From contig SWDT01000019.1 of the NCBI GenBank assembly GCA_009193035.1, positions 310,001-374,000 on the forward strand: 64,000 nt of DNA, in the 5' to 3' direction. This document shows, one piece after another, positions 1 to 11,889 of the stretch. Positions within the stretch are counted from its first letter, which is position 1, and each line of letters starts with the position of its first letter. The notes under the pieces are model-generated. The model was given only the letters and a program-made list of their open reading frames with translations, was not told the origin of the DNA and did no database searches. This DNA is from Halicephalobus mephisto. Lineage: Eukaryota; Nematoda; Chromadorea; Rhabditida; Panagrolaimidae. The position numbers and the translations under genes are program-made.

Positions 1-1160
1 TCAGCGAACTGCGACCATTCCGTCGAGCAGATGGAGAGAAATATTCTGTATTTGCTCAGAAGCAATACTTTTTTACATTTATAATTTCTCTGTTATCGTG
101 GTCTTAATAGGTTTAATTACTTAATTCTGAGAGCTAACTAAATAAACGAGTTATTCGTCCGAAGTCTACACAAGTGTGGTTAAATACGAAATAACTTCTG
201 CTTAAACTTGGACTTTTTATGAAATCTACTATAGGCTCTAAGAAGTTGTAGAAATTCGTGTCGAGATATTTTTGTGAAAGTATTTATTTCTAATTTGCTA
301 AATATAATTAAATACGAAATAACTTTTGCTTAAACTTGGACTTTCTACGAAATCTACTATAGGCTCTAAGAAGTTGTAGAAATTCGTGTCGAGATATTTT
401 CGTGAAAGTATTTATTTCCAGTTTGTTAAATATAATTAATTACGAAATAACTTCTGCTTAAACTTGGACTTTTTACGAAATCTACTATAGGCTCTAAGAA
501 GTTCTGAAAATTTCATTAAAAACATTTATTTATTATTTTTACAATCATAATTTTCCTGAATTTTCAACTTTTCTGAATTTTTCAATTTTATTCTTTTTTT
601 TAGTTTTTTAATTTCTAAATCAAAGTAAATTTTCTCGATTGAATTACTTTAAAAGTAGATAATTTTTTATTTTCTGCAAAATTTTAATTTGTGCATTTTT
701 GTATTTTTAAAATTTACACATCCCTCCTACACTGTGAGTTAATTTTTTTCAGAAATCTTCCAATTGGAAAATTTAATATTTGTTTTCTAAATTGGCATTC
801 TATTGTGGTCTGACGGATGAAATTAAAATTTTCGGTGGATGGCGACCTTTAGATTAATTGGATAAGCCAGACCCCCTCAAATTGTTTTGGATTCTTTATA
901 GTTTCGTTTTGGACGTCCGTTATTTTTAGTTTTCCGTGTTTTCCTTGAATTAACATTATATACAAAATATTTTTCATAAAGGTGTGGTTTCGACACGAAT
1001 TATGTTTTTTGACGGATTTTAGGGATCTATGAAAAAAAATGTTTTCTTTGTTGAATTAAATACTGGATTGAGATAATCCAGAAAATCCGTAACTCTGGAT
1101 TCTCAATTATTGCGACTGTGATCGTGTTTTCGGAAAACTAATTGCATAACTGTAATTACA
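1..1160. repeat. AT-rich intergenic DNA with a 128-base tandem repeat
   Basis: No gene is seen. From about 125 to 510 a unit of 128 bases is repeated about 2.6 times; the marker TACGAAATAACTT recurs at 185, 313 and 441. The rest is AT-rich sequence with poly-A/T runs and no convincing open frame. A stretch at 110-131 resembles the nematode SL1 leader and is listed separately. Confidence 0.8.
110..131 (+). other. SL1-like 22-mer, weaker copy
   Basis: The stretch starts with the same 11 bases as nematode SL1 (GGTTTAATTAC) and ends TGAG, matching 18 of 22 positions by eye. It is not followed by a GT donor or an Sm-like site, so it does not look like an SL RNA gene. It could be a relic of a retroposed trans-spliced mRNA or chance in AT-rich DNA. 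Confidence 0.25.
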
Positions 1161-1430
1161 GTCTTCGGATAGTACAATGGTAGTACACGTGAATTCAAAT
1201 TCACGAGACTCGGGTTCGATTCCCGACCGAAGACCGACAGCTAGAATCCTAGCCCGCAAGCTGCTTGTAGGCTAAAGAAGCGAAGCCCTTTGCATATCTC
1301 TCATTAGAGGCCCGGTTGACCAGAAAACAAGCTAGATGATAAGAAGAATCTCAAGGTCCTAGGAACGGAAGGCTCGCACCCACGCACGCACCGACGGATG
1401 AGTTGGATCAAAGGTACAAAGGTTTAACTT
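1161..1430 (+). mobile_element. tRNA-derived SINE-like element (or odd tRNA gene)
   Basis: Positions 1161-1234 fold as a tRNA-like unit. An 8-bp acceptor-like stem is possible (GTCTTCGG with CCGAAGAC). The A box TAGTACAATGG and B box GGTTCGATTCC are intact and the T arm is perfect. The anticodon arm is abnormal: stem CGTGA/TCACG encloses 8 bases, so no standard anticodon can be assigned (TCA, TTC or CAA depending on register). No T-run terminator follows. About 190 bases of GC-richer unique sequence continue to about 1430 before AT-rich DNA resumes. This head-plus-body layout fits a tRNA-derived SINE better than a working tRNA gene. Boundaries of the body are estimated from composition. Confidence 0.55.
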
Positions 1431-2295
1431 TAGTACTGTTTGTGAACTTTGAATGTGCGATATGGGAATAAATAGAAAAAAATAGAACTGTAATTACCGT
1501 AAAAATACATCAAATTAGAAAAAAAAGTATTAAAATCAACAAAGATGCGAAAAAAAACCAGCGCTTCAAAATGTATAATTATTGTTTTAAAAAAACTTAT
1601 TTTTTTCATTTTTAATAACTTCCTTAAAAACGATTATATAGCTATAATTGAGGTAAAAATATATCTAATTAAGAAAGAAGTATTAAAGTTATCAAAGATA
1701 CTAATGGAAATTAGCGCTTCAAGATGTGTCATCATCTTAGAAAAAGAATAATTTTCTCAATATCGTTAATAATCTCTTAAATAACTAATTAGATAGCTGT
1801 AATTAATGTAAAAAGTTTACTTAATTTTAAAATAGAAGTATTGAAATTAGTAAAGATAAAGTAGAAAACGAATGTTTTGGAAAACAGTGATCGAAACATT
1901 GGATGATAGACGAATAGTTTTTTTTTTTTGTATTTTCGATAATTTTTGCAAAACTCTACTTAGAGAACTACAATTACCACAAAATATTATCTGATTCCAA
2001 AAAGGATTTATTAAAATTAATAAAAAATAAAGTAGAAAACGAGTGCTTTGAAAATCAGTGATCGAAAATCGCTAAATATGTACGCGAATTCGCTTGTGTT
2101 TTCTCCATATGTGGTGTGTAAGCTTTTTTGTCAAATTTCGTCATTTGTGGAAATTGTTTATCAAAAGATAAAAATAGATTTCAAATATGAATGTGATTGG
2201 CCACAAAATAAGCTAGTTTTCGTCATCAAGTTACTTCATCTTTACACACACAAAACACATTATACACAATGCACCGATAGTATACTTAATGAATA
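1431..2295. repeat. Degenerate ~165-175-base tandem repeats
   Basis: No gene is seen. Related blocks recur with markers such as GCGCTTCAAAATG / GCGCTTCAAGATG and GTAGAAAACGA..CAGTGATCGAAA near 1560, 1705, 1860 and 2030. This suggests about four diverged copies of a unit of about 165-175 bases. Short open frames here lie inside the repeat and show no family resemblance. Confidence 0.5.
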
Positions 2296-2700
2296 GATAT
2301 ATTGGATATAATGTATTTGATACACCAGAGCTGTTATAATGTACTAATACATTGAATATAATGCACTGATATTGCACTTCATGAATCGATATATTGGATA
2401 TAATCTATCTGGTAAATCAGAGCTGTTATAATGTACTAATACACTGAATATAATGCACTGATATTGCACTTCATGAATAGATATTTTGGATATAATGTAT
2501 CTGATACACCAGAGCTGTTATAATGTACTAATACATTGAATATAATGCACCGATAGCATACTTAATGAATCGATATTTTGGATATAATGTATCTGGTAAA
2601 TCAGAGCTGTTATAATATATCCATACATAGGATACAGTATATCGATATCAACTTAATGTATCTGACACATCACATCTTTCTTAATGTATCGATACATTAT
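2296..2700. repeat. 92-base tandem repeat
   Basis: GATAT(A/T)TTGGATATAAT recurs at 2296, 2388, 2480 and 2572, an exact 92-base period with about four copies. Each unit contains ACCAGAGCTGTTATAATG or a close variant. The array decays into TATCGATACATT-type sequence by 2700. Related ATGTATCGATACATT sequence occurs at 8300-8620, 10590-11040 and 20590-20985, so this is a dispersed satellite-like family. Confidence 0.85.
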
Positions 2701-5700
2701 ATGCCATATACCCACTTTGTATATATTTTGACATAAGGTAATCAACCTTTATATTCCATATGATTATATTGCTTCAACAGGTCCTTCAGTACTAATTGAA
2801 TAGGAATTCCTAAGTAGATATTTCATAAACTATAAAATGATTTCTAGTTTGATTTCCATTTCTGTCAATTGAAATTTGATATACAAAGTTTTGCACTTTT
2901 GTCTAAATGTTTAATTTTTGTAAAAGTTCAAAAAAATTAAGCACAGATTTTGAATGGACATCCGATTAAGCCCAAAATAAGCTGTAGTTTGTTTTTAATC
3001 CATAAGCAGGAAGTGCACTTTGTTAATCGTGGTTGTTAATGTTCCAGGAAATCGTCTGGATAAATGAAATGATGGATTACTGTCTAATTTGAATATTATC
3101 GAAAATGCCACATTTAAAAAATGAAAATTTAGTGTCGAATTTTGGGTACTTTTGAAGTTTATTTTTTCTATATTCGGTAAAAGTTTTTTTGGAATTAATA
3201 ATTCATATTTTCGACGTAAAATTTGTTATTTTTGGATGCACTTTTTAAGATATTTTTTTTAATTTTTTAAAATTTTTCATTAATGATTTATTAAATTTTA
3301 ATAAAATCATTATTTTTGTAAAAATTATTTTTTTCAAAATTATTAAATTTTTGAAATTATTATTTTTACAAAAAAAATTTATTTTTTAAAATATTTTATT
3401 TTTTTGTGAATTTTCAAAAACATTATTTTTATAAAAAATTTATTTTTAAATTTTCTGAAATATTTTATTAAATTTTTGAAATCATTGTTCTTGTGAAAAA
3501 TTAATTTTTTAATATTAGTTATTTATAGACTAATTTTGGAATTTTGATTAGATTTCTTCTGAAAATTAATAATCCACTATTTTTCTATAAAATTAGCTCT
3601 CTTGCATTAATTATAGATATTTTTAAATTTTTTATTAATTTTTTTTTAAATTTAAAAATTTTCTAATTTTTTTAATTTTAAAAATTTTTTAATTTTTATT
3701 AATTTTTTTGAATTTTTTTAAAATTTTATTTATTTTTTCAAAATTTTTGAATTTTTATTAATTTTTTTCGAAATTTTTGAAATCACTATTTTTGTACAAA
3801 ATTAGTTCTTTGATTTCGTGACCCGAAATGTTAATTTATTCATGAATATAAAAACTGAAATTCTTTAAAATTCCCCTTGGCTATAACTTCGAATTGTGTT
3901 TTTTCCACTCAAGACCAGATGTTTCGAAAATTAATGTTTTTCCTGGTCCCAGCGGGAAATTTAATTTTTTGCAAAATTACAGGAATATGAAAAATAAAAA
4001 ATAATAGTTCTAATTGCTTCGAAAATTATGAATCTCGAAGCTGCTCCGGATAAATCCAAAAATGGAAAGCGGCACCTTTGACGACTCTCGGGACTTTGGA
4101 ATCTTTGGTCTTTGCCTCAGGGCCCGAATTGTGATTAAAACGTGTAAGGTCGAATAAAACCAAAAATAAAAATTTCCGAACAATAATAACGTGAAAAATT
4201 AAGTTCCTGAAATACAGTAACCATCTCTAGTTTCATCTGCCGACGGAATTTTTAATATTTTTGTTTTTTTAGAATTTACAAAGTACTTTTGGAACAAAAT
4301 TAAAAAAACTAACTTTGAAATTTAAGAATTTTCGGTCTCAACTGGACAGTACTAGAAATTAAAATGAAGAAAATAATTTGTAAATAAAAAACAAATAAAT
4401 TTTTAACTTTATAAAATCATAAAAATCAAAATTTTCACAATTTTGGTCTCAACTAGAAAATTGTGAAAATTTGTATTAAAATTATTTTTCAAAATTTTGT
4501 AAAAAATAATTCACTTTTTTACAATAATATGATTTTTTAATTTTATAAAATCACAAAAATTAAAATTTTCATAATTTTGGTCTCAACTAGAAAATTGTGA
4601 GAAATTTGTAATAAAATAATTTTTCAAATTTTATAAAAAATAATTCACTTTTTTACAATAATATGTTTAATTTTATATAATCATAAAAATCAAAAATTCT
4701 CCAACTTTTCATCTCGAGAAGGATTTTTTAAACTTTCTAGTCGAGACAATTTTTGAATTTTTCGAAAAATGTTTTTTATCAAAATGCAAACTTTTGTAAA
4801 ATTTCTAATTTTTATTTTTACTAAAATATTCTAAAATTTCCCTTGGAAAAAATTCCAAAAAAACATTTTTATTTTTTTCGAAATAATTCAATTTAAAAAA
4901 TTTAAAATTGTCATTTTTGTCTGAATTTGACAATTTTCAAATTTTGCACAAATTATTTGTTATTTTGCAACGTGCAAAAATTGAATTTTTCGAAATATTT
5001 TTAATTTAAAAATAATTTCTAAGAACTTACAACTGAACAATTGAATGAACATAGATTAACTTTGATAATTCATCTGCCTAATGGGTTAAATTAAATCACT
5101 ACAAATTTTCAAAATAATTATTTTTTAAAATTTCTAAAATTTCTAATTTCTTTAATTCTTAAAATTTTTTAAATTTTCTTAAAATTTCTCATTTCTAAAA
5201 TTTTTAATTTCTAAAATTTCTAATTTTTTTTAATTCTTAAAATTTTTTAAAATTTCTAAAATTTCTCATTTCTAAAATTTTTAATTTCTAAAATTTCTAA
5301 TTTTTTTTAATTCTTAAAATTTTTTAAAATTTCTAAAATTTCTCATTTCTAAAATTTTTTAACTTTTAATTTTTAAAATTTCTAAAATATATGTATTTTT
5401 AAAATTTTTTTATTTTTTAAAATTTGTTTTTAATTTTAAATTTTTAAAATTGTTTTAGACTTTTACGTCGGAATGTCTGAGGTTTCCTATTTGCCATATT
5501 TGTTTATTTAGTCACGGGTAAAGTCTGGATATTTTTCTGGGGCAAGTGAGTATCCTCGATGACTTTTTGGGTTTTTTAATGTTAGAAATTAAAAGTATCA
5601 AATTCCATTTATGACATTTTTTGAAATTATAGAGACAAACATAGATACAGTTAAAACTATTTCATAAAAAAAGAAATATATCTGTTTCGTCATTTTTTAA

Positions 5701-6959
5701 AAAAAATACGAAATATATTTTAAGTTATTTTCGAATTTTAAAAACAAATATAAATGAAATTAAACTATATTTTAAAAAATTGATATTCTTAAATAATATT
5801 TTTTATTTTTTTAATTTAAAAATTAAAAATACGAAATATGTTTTAGATAATTTTCGAATTTTAAAAACAAATATAAATGAAATTAAATTATATTTAAAAA
5901 AATGAATATCCTTAAATAATATTTTTTTTAATTTAAAAATAAAAAATACCAAATATATTTTAGATAATTTTTGAATTTTAAAAACAAATATAAACGAAAT
6001 TAAATTATATTTTAAAAAATGAATATCCTTAAATAATACTTTTTTATTTTTTTTATTTAAAAATAAAAATAAAAAATACCAAATATTTTATGATAAATTT
6101 TCGAAATTTTAAGTAAAACATAATTATCGAAATATTTTCCTAAAAAAAGTCAAATATCCCTTGTGTCTGATTCTGATTTTTTAAAATTTCGAAATTAAAA
6201 TTACAAAATTCTTCTACGACAATTTTTAAAACTAAATAAAATATAAATTTGATAAAAATATTTTTCTAAAAATGTCAAATTTCGATTTTTAAATTTTTTC
6301 AATGTTCGAAATTTCAAAATTAAAATTACAAAATTTTCCTTTAATAACTTTGGAAATTTCAAAGTATTTTAAGTAGTCTTCCCGTTGTTTATATTCCTGT
6401 TTACAAAAATAATAAAAAATTAATTTTATTTGTCAATTTTGAAACTTGGTTTCGATCATTGACCAAATTTGCCAAATTTGTTTTTTTCGGACCAGTCAGG
6501 CGATTAACGGCGGGTGGTACGTGGTCAATTTTGCAAAACAGAAATTTCTCTAGAAATTCTATATTTACAACATTGCCTCAGGGAGTCTGAGGGAGGTCGA
6601 AATAAGAACTAAGATCATGAGGTTAAAACGTTATCTGGTCTTTATCCTTAATTACGTAAAAAGTCGTAACTTTAACGTAAAAAAAATGTACATAATTAGG
6701 GACATTTCGTTAACGAAAATACCGTAATCTTTGTGCGATATTAGACGTAACTTTTGGTATTAAAAATACTTTAATCTTTATGTTGTGCTCAGCATAAATT
6801 ATTTCACGAAAAGTATCGTATTCTTTGTGCAACGTTCGGTTTCATTTTCAATGCTGAAAAAACTTAACCTTTGTGTTGTGTTCAGCATAAATTATTTCAC
6901 GAAAAGTATCGTAGTTTTGGTATCATGTTTAGCATAAGTTTCACAGTTAAAAGTTCATA
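2701..6959. repeat. AT-rich intergenic block with several local repeats
   Basis: No gene is seen in 4.2 kb. 3240-3830 is low-complexity A/T. 4330-4690 repeats a unit of about 134 bases carrying GGTCTCAACTAGAAAATTG. 5100-5420 repeats a unit of about 75 bases made of AAATTTCTAATT blocks. 5690-6110 repeats a unit of about 120 bases carrying AAAAACAAATATAAATGAAA. 6660-6960 has related blocks around AAATTATTTCACGAAAAGTATCGTA. No tRNA or open coding exon with family resemblance was found. Confidence 0.7.
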
Positions 6960-7345
6960 ATTTTATATAATATTCAACATATTTTTTATTAATGAAGATA
7001 CTATAATCTTGTGTAACATTAAACATAAGTTTCACAGTTAAAAGTTCATAATTTTATATAGTATTCAATATACCTTTCATTATTGAAGGTACCATAATCT
7101 TGTGTAACATTCAATATAACTTTCATAATTTTATATAATATTCAATATACCTTTCATTATTGAAAGTACCATAATCTTGTGTAACATTCAACATAACTTT
7201 CATAATTTTATATAGTATTCAATATACCTTTCATTATTGAAGGTACCATAATCTTGTGTAACATCAAACATAACTTTCGTAATTTTATATAGTATTCAAT
7301 ATACCTTTCATTATTGAAAGTACCATAACCTTGTGTAACATTAAA
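6960..7345. repeat. 77-base tandem repeat
   Basis: CAATATACCTTTCATTATTGAA recurs at 7066, 7143, 7220 and 7297, an exact 77-base period, with partial copies on both sides. No coding potential is evident. Confidence 0.85.
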
Positions 7346-8220
7346 TATACCTGTCATTACTAAAAACACTGTAATTTTCTGTAGTATTCAACATATTGTT
7401 CATTTTTAATGAGTTCATAGTCATTGTGCAACTTTAACGTCATTTTCATCGCTAATAGTCCTGTAATTTTTGTATGATATTCAACGTAGTGTACATCAAA
7501 TGCTACGATTTTCGTAACAAATATGACTTATTTTAAAAATACCAACTGTTCGTAAAAATTTCAACAATTTTATTACAATTTTCGTCAGAATTGGTAATTA
7601 TTTCAAAAATCACATAAAAGTGATTTTTTTTAAAAAGTTAAAAAGTTAAAATTTCAAATGTAACAACAGTATTCGATGAAAGTAATAATTTCAAAAATTA
7701 CATAAGTGATTTTTTTTAAAAAGTTAAAATTTCAAATGTAACAACAGTATTCGATGAAAGTAATTATTTCTGGAAAAACTTTCGGAAAAAATTAAATTGT
7801 AGAATCAATCACGAATATATTTACATTGTTTTTCTAAAAAGACTAATAGGTTCCCGGGGGATGTTTCCGACTATTTAAAATTCAGAACCAAAAACATAAA
7901 GATCATTTTACTTCTTAGAAAAATATCTTTATTAAACTCATGTCGTTTTAGAATTCTAAAAAAACATTTCCTTAGGGATTTTTTGATTTTTCAAACCTCA
8001 GAAACCAAAAACACAAAAATCATTTATGTTAATTTTCGCAATTTTAAATCACACTAATACAATAAAGATGTTTTTCGATAATGTTCCTGATTATTTAAAA
8101 TTTCATTTTCAAAAAACACAAAAATTTATTAAATTTTTAAAAATTTTAAAAATATATTTTAAAAAAAGTTTAATTTTTGATTTCTTAACAATTACGAAAT
8201 GTAACAGAATTGTCAAATTT
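7346..8220. other. AT-rich intergenic DNA
   Basis: No gene is seen. A block of about 80 bases with AAAAAGTTAAAATTTCAAATG is duplicated at 7620-7760. A short open frame on the plus strand (8026-8235) is low-complexity Lys/Phe/Ile sequence and is not supported. Confidence 0.6.
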
Positions 8221-8720
8221 TTATTAATTATTTGATTTTTGTGACGAAAATTAAAAAATAATAGTGACGATTATATTATTAGATTTAAAATTACAATTTT
8301 TGTGTGTTGATATTGGTGGATTATATATGATATATCTATACATTAAAACAGGTCTGATGTATCAGACACATTAGATTCAATGTTTAGTTCCTTCAATTAC
8401 AAAAAAAGCAACTTTTGACTTCTTAAAAATTTTAAAATATAACACAATTGTCACATTTTTAATAATTATTTGATTTTTGTGACGGAAATTAAAAAATAAC
8501 AGTGACGATTATATTATTAGATTTAAAATTATAATTTTTGTGTGTTGATATTGGTGGATTATATATGATATATCTATACATTGAAACAGGTCTGATGTAT
8601 CAGACACATTAGATTCAATGTTTAGTTCCTTCAATTACAGAAAAAAGTAACTTTCGACTTCTTAACAATTTCAAAATATAACACAATTGTCACATTTTTA
8701 ATAATTATTTGATTTTTGTG
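8221..8720. repeat. ~239-base tandem repeat
   Basis: The block starting TTTGATTTTTGTGACG recurs at 8231, 8469 and 8708 (spacing 238-239), about 2.2 copies. Each copy contains ATCTATACATT..GGTCTGATGTATCAGACACATTAG, linking it to the TATCGATACATT-type family. Confidence 0.8.
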
Positions 8721-9584
8721 ACGAAAATTAAAAAATTATAGTGACTATTTGAATTTGTTACTGTGCCAAAAGTTACGTTTTTTATGTGTATCAGTGTAGT
8801 TGCAGCATTTTTAAAAAAGGAAAAGTTTCCTCTGGGGAACTTTTTTGATTTCATCAAACTTTACGATCCAAAAATACAGACTGTCTATGATATTTTCAGG
8901 ATTTCAAAACGACGTAAATGTCATTAGAATAATTTTTATAAATAAAACACTTTTTAGACTTTTTTGGAATTTTTAAACTTTAAAATTTAAAAACTCTAAA
9001 ATAATATGTTTTCAAATTTCAGAGGTTTTGAGTGTATTTAAAATATTTTTTTTTAAATTAAAATTCTCCGATGAATTTTTTGGAGTTTTTTAAATTTAAA
9101 ATTTAAAATTTAAAAACTCTAAAATAATATGTTTTCAAATTTTAGAGAAGTTTTAAATATATTTAAAATACTTTTTTTAAAAATTAAAATTCTCCGTTGA
9201 ATTTTTTGGAGTTTTTTAAATTTAAAATTTAAAATTTAAAAACTCTAAAATAATGTTTTCAAATTTCAGAGGAATTCATAGATATATCTAAAATATAATT
9301 TCAGAAGATCCCGAATATTTTTAAAAAGTTTTGTAAATTTTTTAAAATTCAAATTTTTCCAATTTTTAAAATGCAAAAAATCTTAAATTTCGCTCAGAAT
9401 ATAAAAAATGATTCTTTTGAATTATTTTCATGAATTTCTTACTGTAGAATTTTTAAAAATCCCATTTCTAGTTTTGATTACAAAATTTAGAAAATCTTTG
9501 ACCTCATTGACCTTTCATAAAAAAGATTCAAATCCGCCTTCCTTCTAGACCCCGCCTCGCGGCAGAGTTCAAATGCTTTCTAAA
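8721..9584. repeat. AT-rich DNA with a ~118-base duplication
   Basis: 9040-9260 contains about two copies of a unit of about 118 bases (marker GAATTTTTTGGAGTTTTTTAAA). No gene is seen. Confidence 0.6.
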
Positions 9585-9890
9585 TTAGCTTCACCGGTAC
9601 TGGATAAAATATTTTTTAAATTAACTTCACCCGTGTCGGATAAAATATTTTTTGAATTAACTTCACCGGTACTGGATAAAATACTTTCTGAATTAGCTTC
9701 ACCGGTACTAAATAAAATATTTTTTTAATTAACTTCACCCGTGTCGGATAAAATATTTTTTGAATTAACTTCACCGGTACTAAATAAAATATTTTTTTAA
9801 TTAACTTCATCGGTACCAAATAAAATATTTTCTGAATTAACTTCACCAATATCGAATAAAATATTTTTTGAATTAACTTCACCCATGTCG
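9585..9890 (-). repeat. 36-base minisatellite, open on the minus strand
   Basis: About eight copies of a 36-base unit (marker AACTTCACCGGTACTGGATA and variants such as CACCCGTGTCGG). Because 36 is a multiple of three, one minus-strand frame stays open from 9921 to 9616 and would encode about eight copies of a 12-residue unit of the form PVKLIQKIFYLV. There is no signal peptide, splice support or family match, so translation is doubtful. Confidence 0.8.
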
Positions 9891-10589
9891 GATAAGGAAG
9901 CCCTTCTGAGGAAAATTCCACGAGTTTAGGAATTTTTTTATTTCCAAAAAGTTAAAAATTCTTACTATTTTGGTTTTTTTTATTATTAAAATATATATTG
10001 AGTAAAATAAAAAATTAAATTAAAAAACTTTTTTTAAAAAAATGTCATAGATTCTAAATTTTTTTGACTTTTCCAAAAACCTAAAGTTCTTACTGTCTTT
10101 ATTTTTTCTACTGTATCATATATTTTTAAATAAAAAAATTAAATTAAAAATTTTTTTGAAAAATTTCAATTTGAAATATTTTTTTTGACTTTTGTGAAGA
10201 TTATGAATGTTTACTGTTATGGTGTTTTTTCTGTGTTATTTACTTTCAATGGAAAAATAGGATAAAAAGATAAAAATAAAATTTTTTTTGACTGAAATTA
10301 CATAGGTTCAAGTGTTCTTTCTGACTTCTATGAAAATTGCGGATTCATATTTTATCATTTCCTTTCAAAAAAGAAACAAAAGAAAATCCTTTTTTTAATA
10401 TCAATTTCATTGTTTAAAATGTTTCTTTTTTCAATTTCTTCGAAAACTAGATGTTTTCTGTTGTTGTGTTTTCTTACTGTATTATTTATTTTGAATAAAG
10501 AAGATAGAATAAGAAAAATAAGAACACAGTTTTTTATGAAGAACTTTGTAGATTTAAAAATTCCCTTTTTATATACATATAACAAATGA
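9891..10589. other. AT-rich intergenic DNA
   Basis: No gene is seen. Loose repeats of about 120 bases (ATTTTTTTGACTTT..TACTGT) are visible. A minus-strand open frame at 10355-10654 is Lys/Ile/Asn/Phe-rich, runs into the adjacent satellite and is not supported. Confidence 0.6.
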
Positions 10590-11040
10590 ATACACAGTAT
10601 ATAATGTACCGATATATTATATCTGATTTGATTAATTAGATAGATTGTATTCAATGTATTGATATATTATAATGGATCTGATATATCAAGTGCATTAAAT
10701 ACGATATTATTGTGTTGTATTCAATATACTGATATATTGTATCTGATCTGACGTATCAAGTGCATTAAATACGATATTATTGTGTTGTATTCAATGTACT
10801 GATATATTGTATTTGATCTGATGTATCAAGTGCATTAAATACGATATTGTTGTGTTGTATTCAATGTACCGATATATTGTATCTGATCTTATGTATTACA
10901 TAGATTGTATTTAATGTACCGATATATTAAGTACACTATCGGTTTAGTATATTCAATGTACCGATATATCAACTACAATATCATTGCGCTGTATTCAATA
11001 TATCGGTACATTGAATATAATGTGTCGGATACATTACAAT
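10590..11040. repeat. 70-base tandem repeat
   Basis: GATATATTGT/GATATATTAT recurs at 10661, 10731, 10801 and 10871, an exact 70-base period, each with ATCAAGTGCATTAAATACGA. Flanks on both sides are degenerate members of the TATCGATACATT-type family. Confidence 0.85.
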
Positions 11041-11889
11041 TGTTTTAATATGTCCTTTCTTGTCCTACGTAAAAAGTATAGGCTCTTAATGCAATATTTT
11101 TTCTTAATCTATTTATCTGTGACTAAAAAAGTAACAAGAACTTTGATGTTTTAAGAAATATTAATTTAAAAGTTTTAATTACTGTAAAAGTTACAATTTT
11201 TTTATTTTTACATATAATTAAAAATAATGGTTCCAAGTCAATTTTGAATTTTTTGGAAATTCCTTTTTTCTTATAGTAAAAACTACATATTCCTACTGTA
11301 GTATTATTTACGTGCATTTTAGAAACACTAGATAAAAAGATTTGGACGAATTTAGATTTATTTTTTCGATGATTTAGACATATTTAGATTTATTTTTTCG
11401 ATGATTTGGACGAATTTAGATTTATTTTTTTGATGATTTAGACATATTTAGATTTATTTTTTCAATGATTTGGACGAATTTAGATTTATTTTTTTTCGAT
11501 AATTTAGACAAATTTGGATTTATTTTTTCAATGATTTTAAGAAACATCATACTGTGTTTGGGGTTTACGTAGGTTGGTTAAACGAATCAAACTCCCTCTT
11601 TCACGGTTATACCTATTCGGAAATTCAATTTACTCTTTAGTTCCTGAGAATTACGGTTGAGTGCTTTTTCAGCAATTTTGAAAAGGTCATATCCAAAAAA
11701 TTTCAATTTCATTTATTTGTTTTTTTTGCAGAATGATCAAAGAACTTTTACAAAATTTCATTATTTTTTATTACTTTTTTAATTTATTTTCCGAGTTTTT
11801 TAAATTTCGTGTTTTTTATGGTTTTTATTAAAAATTAATTAGATCTAATTTTAGGTAGAAAAAGCCATATTTCTTTATTATAAGATAAA
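11041..11889. repeat. Intergenic DNA upstream of the neuropeptide-like gene
   Basis: 11330-11535 repeats GATGATTTGGACGAATTTAG / GATGATTTAGACATATTTAG several times. 11536-11889 is unique AT-rich sequence that probably holds the promoter and 5' UTR of the next gene; no clear TATA box was chosen. Confidence 0.5.

Noticed and set aside
6960..7345. CRISPR-like array
   Set aside because: The units are contiguous tandem repeats without unique spacers, and the genome is eukaryotic.
10355..10654. Minus-strand open frame of 99 codons
   Set aside because: Low-complexity Lys/Ile/Asn/Phe sequence overlapping a satellite array.
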